Shown here one piece after another: positions 3,485 through 6,340 of a stretch of 6,340 bases of DNA; within the stretch, counting starts at the first letter, position 1, and each line of letters begins with the position of its first letter. The stretch is from positions 1-6,340 of the forward strand of contig CBDVCK010000229.1 of assembly GCA_965372465.1 (NCBI GenBank), in the 5' to 3' direction. The notes beneath the pieces are model-generated. The model saw only the letters and a program-made list of their open reading frames with translations, did not search any database and was not told where the DNA came from. Source of the DNA: GCA-020348445 sp965372465 (lineage in GTDB: Archaea > Thermoplasmatota > Thermoplasmata > GCA-020350865). The translations under genes and the position numbers were made by a program.

Positions 3485-6340
3485 GGTAGTGTGGACCACG
3501 ATATAGGCAATTTGGATGTTAAATGGCTCACTGATTTTGGGAGGTTATTTCTACCATTAACCTGGGGCACCTATCAAACCACCAATGATCCAGGGTCAGG
3601 GATCGGATTTATTGGTCTTGTGGTGGATCAAGATAATTACGACCATACACCCCCCATGGATATTGCGGATTCCTTCAAAACGGCGCCGTATTCCAATGTG
3701 GATGATTTTGAACCTGTCACAGCGGTTTCTTTTGTCATTGACGACGGAACAACGCAGAAAAGTTTTGGTTCGTTTATAAATAACGGAACTGGAACCGGGG
3801 ATCCAAACGACATCCTCATCAATCAAACGGCCTGGACTGTAATAAATAAAGACTGGGCCATACTTCAATGGAATGTGCTCAACCAGAAAGTAGTACCAAT
3901 AACAAATTTTTGCCTGGCTCTGGAATTACCACTCTCCCAGGAAGGAGCCGGATTTGGATTGGGCGGGGACAGTGGAGATGATATTGACGGTTATGATCCA
4001 ATAAACGATACCTACTGGGCCCAGGATGATGGGGGCACAACGATTGGGTTCGGTTCTGCAATTTCTTCTGACCCCATTACCCATTATTTCTCGGCAGACT
4101 ATGCAACCGATTATGACACCGCCAAGTACTATTATGAGGATGAAGATTGGCTTTATAACCGCATCCATGCACCAAATGGTGTAGTTGGATTGACTCCGGG
4201 AAATCGTACATCCACAGTTGGATGGGGTGGAATCACCCTAGGAATCGGTGAAGCCAGGACCTTCACATTGGTGATTGCGGTAAATAATTCATTTGATGAT
4301 ATGAACACCGCGATTAAGGATGCCCAATACTACTATAAAAATGTGGCAACAGGTTTTCTTTTGACTGAGATAAAAGATTCCGGTTCAGGCTCAGCACAAA
4401 TTGAGGTATACAATTTCGGACGTGAACCAATAGACCCATCAGCTGTTTTGTCTCTCAGCGCTAATAGTGGGCCTTTGACTACTGGGTCCTGGGTCCCAAA
4501 TCCAGTTCCAACCTACGGCTACAGTGTATTTACAACAACGGATCTAGTGGATTCCGAGGGCGATACCATCACTCTTTCCGAAAGTGGTTCCCCTATTGAT
4601 TCGGTTTCATTCGGACAGGATGGGATAGCTCCCGATCCATTGGATGCAGGTTCCGTGGCAAGGCGATGGGATTCATCAATAGTAGGCTACTCTGATGATT
4701 GGCTGGGCAGCACTTCTTTGGGTCCCACATGGACCGCTCAGAACGATGTGGGGAACATTGTTTCAGATCTTGTTGTTATTAATAGAGTGATGTTCAATCC
4801 CGCAGACCCTGCTGAAAGTTATGTGGAGCTGATGTTTACAGGCCCATCAGGATCACGAGATATAACAGATTATAAACTCGTATGTGATTCAGAGTTCACA
4901 GTGCCATCGGTAACCCTTGATACCTCAAACAGATATTATACATTGACCCAGGCCAATTATCCTGCTGGCTTTGATTTGGACAACGGGGCTACCAATGGCG
5001 ATAATGTTTATTTATATGATGATAGCGACAATCTTGTGGACATGGTGGGATGGAACTCCGACCACACCCAAGGGTATTTCATGTCCAGAATGCCCGACGG
5101 TTTTGGCACATTCCAGGGTTACAATGATGCCACATCAATTGCAGCAGGCTGGGTCTTCGACCAGAGGCCCACACTCCAGCTCACTGAGTTCTATGTAGAT
5201 AGTTCTTCCGCACAAATCGAGCTTTATAATTCAAGAGGAGGGGACAAGGTGTTTGCTTCCGGTTGGACCCTTGAAAGCAGTGTCGTAGGCGGTGCATTGA
5301 CAGGAAATTGGGCTCCAAGTGCAACACAAATAGACACCGGAACTTATTCAACATTTACTTTGATTCCCGGCCCGACCCTGGGCGATGAGGGAGATACAAT
5401 CACTCTTAAATTTGGTACCGATATAATAGATGAGGTTTCCTTTGGCACATACGGCGTGGCACCCGATCCTCTTTCCGGGGAATCCACCGCCCGTTACTGG
5501 GATACCACACTATCGATTTACCAGGATATGTGGAACAGGGAAGACTTGGAAACTTTCGGCGCTCAAAACGATGTAGCCATTGTCAACACGACTTCCGACC
5601 TGATCTTGACGGAAGTCATGTTCAACCCCAGTGTTGTTGATGGAGGATACATTGTTATCGTAGGTAGAGATCCAAATTGGAATTGGGACATCAATAATTT
5701 CATTTTGGTGTGCGACGATGTTTATGTGATTCCTTTCAGTGCATTTCTAGGCAATGGTGACAGGTTCATTTTAAGATACAATGATGATGTTAACATTCAG
5801 CCGCTCTTCAACAACATGGCGGCATTTGGAGATAATCTATACCTATATCACCCCAATGGAGAGCTTTGGGATATGGTGGGATGGAATTCTGCACACCTTC
5901 AGGGGATGAGCGTACGCAGGATTCCGGATACATTCGGCACTATCGATGGCTATGACGATGTCTCTTCTGTTGCCGCAGGATGGGTATTCGATAATCCCCT
6001 GGAGATCCAGGTTACCGAAATAGCTGACGATGATTCTTCAACAGCGCAGATCGAGGTCTACAATCCCATTTATCCACCTGTGGACCTCAGTGTAGGTTTC
6101 ACTTTTGAATCCACCTCTGTGGGAGGACCGCTTACCGGGAGTTGGTCTGCTGCATCCGTGGGAACCGGAAATTATGTAACATTCGATTTATCAGCTCCCG
6201 GATTGGCCTCTGAGGGGGATACTATCAACTTCTTCCAAAATGGCATCTTAATTGATGCGGTTTCCTACGGTTTAAATGGCGTAGTGCCGGATCCTCTAGT
6301 AGATGAAAGTACCCAAAGAAATTGGAATACCACATTCCTT
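3365..6340 (+). CDS. Large secreted protein with tandem lamin-tail-like domains (3' end outside the window)
   Basis: This frame is open from the ATG to the right edge: 992 codons without a stop. Residues 1-40 are a signal peptide (QRK, hydrophobic 13-32, cleavage at ASA|G41). Residues 41-330 form a domain I do not recognise, with an acidic loop DSGDDIDGYD (202-211) and an end rich in Tyr (DAQYYYKN). From residue 331 there are alternating beta domains that resemble the lamin-tail domain: a first strand such as LTEVMFNP, a YVEL or QIEVYN strand, then GDTITL or GDNVYLYDD and VDMVGWN. The full period is 273-277 residues, with two complete units and part of a third before the edge. At least seven N-glycosylation sequons are visible. 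Lamin-tail domains in secreted prokaryotic proteins are often linked to nucleases, phosphatases or surface attachment, but no such catalytic domain is visible here. Surface scaffold or adhesin is the likeliest role. The C-terminus and any anchor are unseen. Confidence 0.85.
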   Translation, partial: MSGREDVSWQRKFFSLMATVMLVLGSLLIGSTFQTPNASAGSVDHDIGNLDVKWLTDFGRLFLPLTWGTYQTTNDPGSGIGFIGLVVDQDNYDHTPPMDIADSFKTAPYSNVDDFEPVTAVSFVIDDGTTQKSFGSFINNGTGTGDPNDILINQTAWTVINKDWAILQWNVLNQKVVPITNFCLALELPLSQEGAGFGLGGDSGDDIDGYDPINDTYWAQDDGGTTIGFGSAISSDPITHYFSADYATDYDTAKYYYEDEDWLYNRIHAPNGVVGLTPGNRTSTVGWGGITLGIGEARTFTLVIAVNNSFDDMNTAIKDAQYYYKNVATGFLLTEIKDSGSGSAQIEVYNFGREPIDPSAVLSLSANSGPLTTGSWVPNPVPTYGYSVFTTTDLVDSEGDTITLSESGSPIDSVSFGQDGIAPDPLDAGSVARRWDSSIVGYSDDWLGSTSLGPTWTAQNDVGNIVSDLVVINRVMFNPADPAESYVELMFTGPSGSRDITDYKLVCDSEFTVPSVTLDTSNRYYTLTQANYPAGFDLDNGATNGDNVYLYDDSDNLVDMVGWNSDHTQGYFMSRMPDGFGTFQGYNDATSIAAGWVFDQRPTLQLTEFYVDSSSAQIELYNSRGGDKVFASGWTLESSVVGGALTGNWAPSATQIDTGTYSTFTLIPGPTLGDEGDTITLKFGTDIIDEVSFGTYGVAPDPLSGESTARYWDTTLSIYQDMWNREDLETFGAQNDVAIVNTTSDLILTEVMFNPSVVDGGYIVIVGRDPNWNWDINNFILVCDDVYVIPFSAFLGNGDRFILRYNDDVNIQPLFNNMAAFGDNLYLYHPNGELWDMVGWNSAHLQGMSVRRIPDTFGTIDGYDDVSSVAAGWVFDNPLEIQVTEIADDDSSTAQIEVYNPIYPPVDLSVGFTFESTSVGGPLTGSWSAASVGTGNYVTFDLSAPGLASEGDTINFFQNGILIDAVSYGLNGVVPDPLVDESTQRNWNTTFL
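3485..4354 (+). other. Unassigned extracellular domain of about 290 residues (protein 41-330)
   Basis: A beta-rich, Trp- and Asp-rich region with one Cys in the segment NFCLALELPL. It carries the acidic loop DSGDDIDGYD at 202-211, which resembles a calcium-binding loop but is not a canonical EF-hand. It closes with a strand, ARTFTLVIAVNNSFDDM, and a short helix, AIKDAQYYYKNV, leading into the array. I do not recognise the family. Confidence 0.5.
4355..5173 (+). repeat. Lamin-tail-like repeat unit 1 (protein residues 331-603)
   Basis: A 273-residue unit of two half-domains. The first half runs LLTEI, AQIEVYN, GDTITL, DSVSFG and APDPL (422-426) with ARRWD. The second half runs from about 468 with NRVMFNP, YVEL, GDNVYLYDD and MVGWN (560-564), ending AAGWVFD (593-599). 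Matching landmarks lie 273-277 residues apart in unit 2. Confidence 0.8.
5174..6004 (+). repeat. Lamin-tail-like repeat unit 2 (protein residues 604-880)
   Basis: A 277-residue unit with the same order of landmarks: QLTEF, AQIELYN, GDTITL, DEVSFG, APDPL (699-703), ARYWD, TEVMFNP (about 749-755), GDNLYLYH, MVGWN (837-841) and AAGWVFD (870-876). At DNA level the ATGGTGGGATGGAA block is identical at 5042-5055 and 5873-5886, while most other positions have diverged, so the duplication is old. Confidence 0.8.
6005..6340 (+). repeat. Lamin-tail-like repeat unit 3, first part only (protein residues 881-992)
   Basis: The first half-domain of a third unit: QVTEI, AQIEVYN, GGPLTGSW, GDTINF, DAVSYG and VPDPL (974-978) with QRNWN. 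The window ends inside the unit, so the total number of units is not known. Confidence 0.75.

Noticed and set aside
3585..5198. Several ORFs of 60-90 codons overlapping the lamin-tail array gene, including a minus-strand one with a hydrophobic segment (3926-4168)
   Set aside because: They overlap a 992-codon open frame with conserved repeats. The hydrophobic peptide comes from antisense reading of Asp- and Asn-rich codons, and no promoter or ribosome binding site supports it.
4355..6340. Recent tandem DNA duplication or assembly artefact
   Set aside because: The repeat units match mainly at protein level; only short DNA blocks are identical, so the units are old and not an assembly collapse or expansion.
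1..6340. CRISPR array, tRNA or rRNA gene, insertion sequence, toxin-antitoxin or phage genes
   Set aside because: No short regularly spaced direct repeats, tRNA-like cloverleaf, transposase motifs, terminal inverted repeats or compact two-gene modules were seen on either strand.

Overview
The window looks like a chromosomal fragment from an archaeon, most plausibly an uncultured euryarchaeote or Thermoplasmatota-like lineage. The reasons are T/A-rich TATA-box-like elements about 25 bases before inferred transcript starts, strong GGAGGT ribosome binding sites, two large secreted proteins with Sec-type signal peptides and many N-glycosylation sequons, and domain types (beta-helix, C-terminal GWN modules, lamin-tail-like arrays) often seen on archaeal cell surfaces. 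Lineage is an inference, because no rRNA or other phylogenetic marker is present.

Layout. Bases 1-965 (minus strand) hold the first 321 residues of a thiolase-superfamily acyl-CoA enzyme whose C-terminal part lies beyond the left edge. Bases 966-1193 are a divergent intergenic region. It has a TATA element at 1131-1138 that can be read in both directions, a second minus-strand TATA element close to the thiolase, and a possible 35-codon minus-strand ORF (1107-1000). Bases 1194-3107 (plus) encode a complete 637-residue secreted protein: signal peptide, right-handed beta-helix, Ig/carboxypeptidase-regulatory-like linker, and two tandem C-terminal modules that each begin GWN. Bases 3108-3364 are a 257-base intergenic region with weak promoter-like and hairpin-forming sequence. 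Bases 3365-6340 (plus) are the first 992 residues of a second large secreted protein, open at the right edge. It has an unassigned N-terminal domain of about 290 residues followed by an array of lamin-tail-like beta domains with a 273-277 residue period.

Function. The two plus-strand genes probably make extracellular or envelope-attached proteins; each has its own ribosome binding site and probably its own promoter. Neither shows recognisable catalytic residues, so binding, adhesion or surface scaffolding is the most that can be inferred. The thiolase is metabolic and divergently transcribed, with no evident functional link. No RNA gene, mobile element, CRISPR array or defence system was found. 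The most unusual features are the long-period lamin-tail-like array with its unassigned N-terminal domain, the duplicated GWN module, and the bidirectional TATA element with a possible leaderless small ORF.
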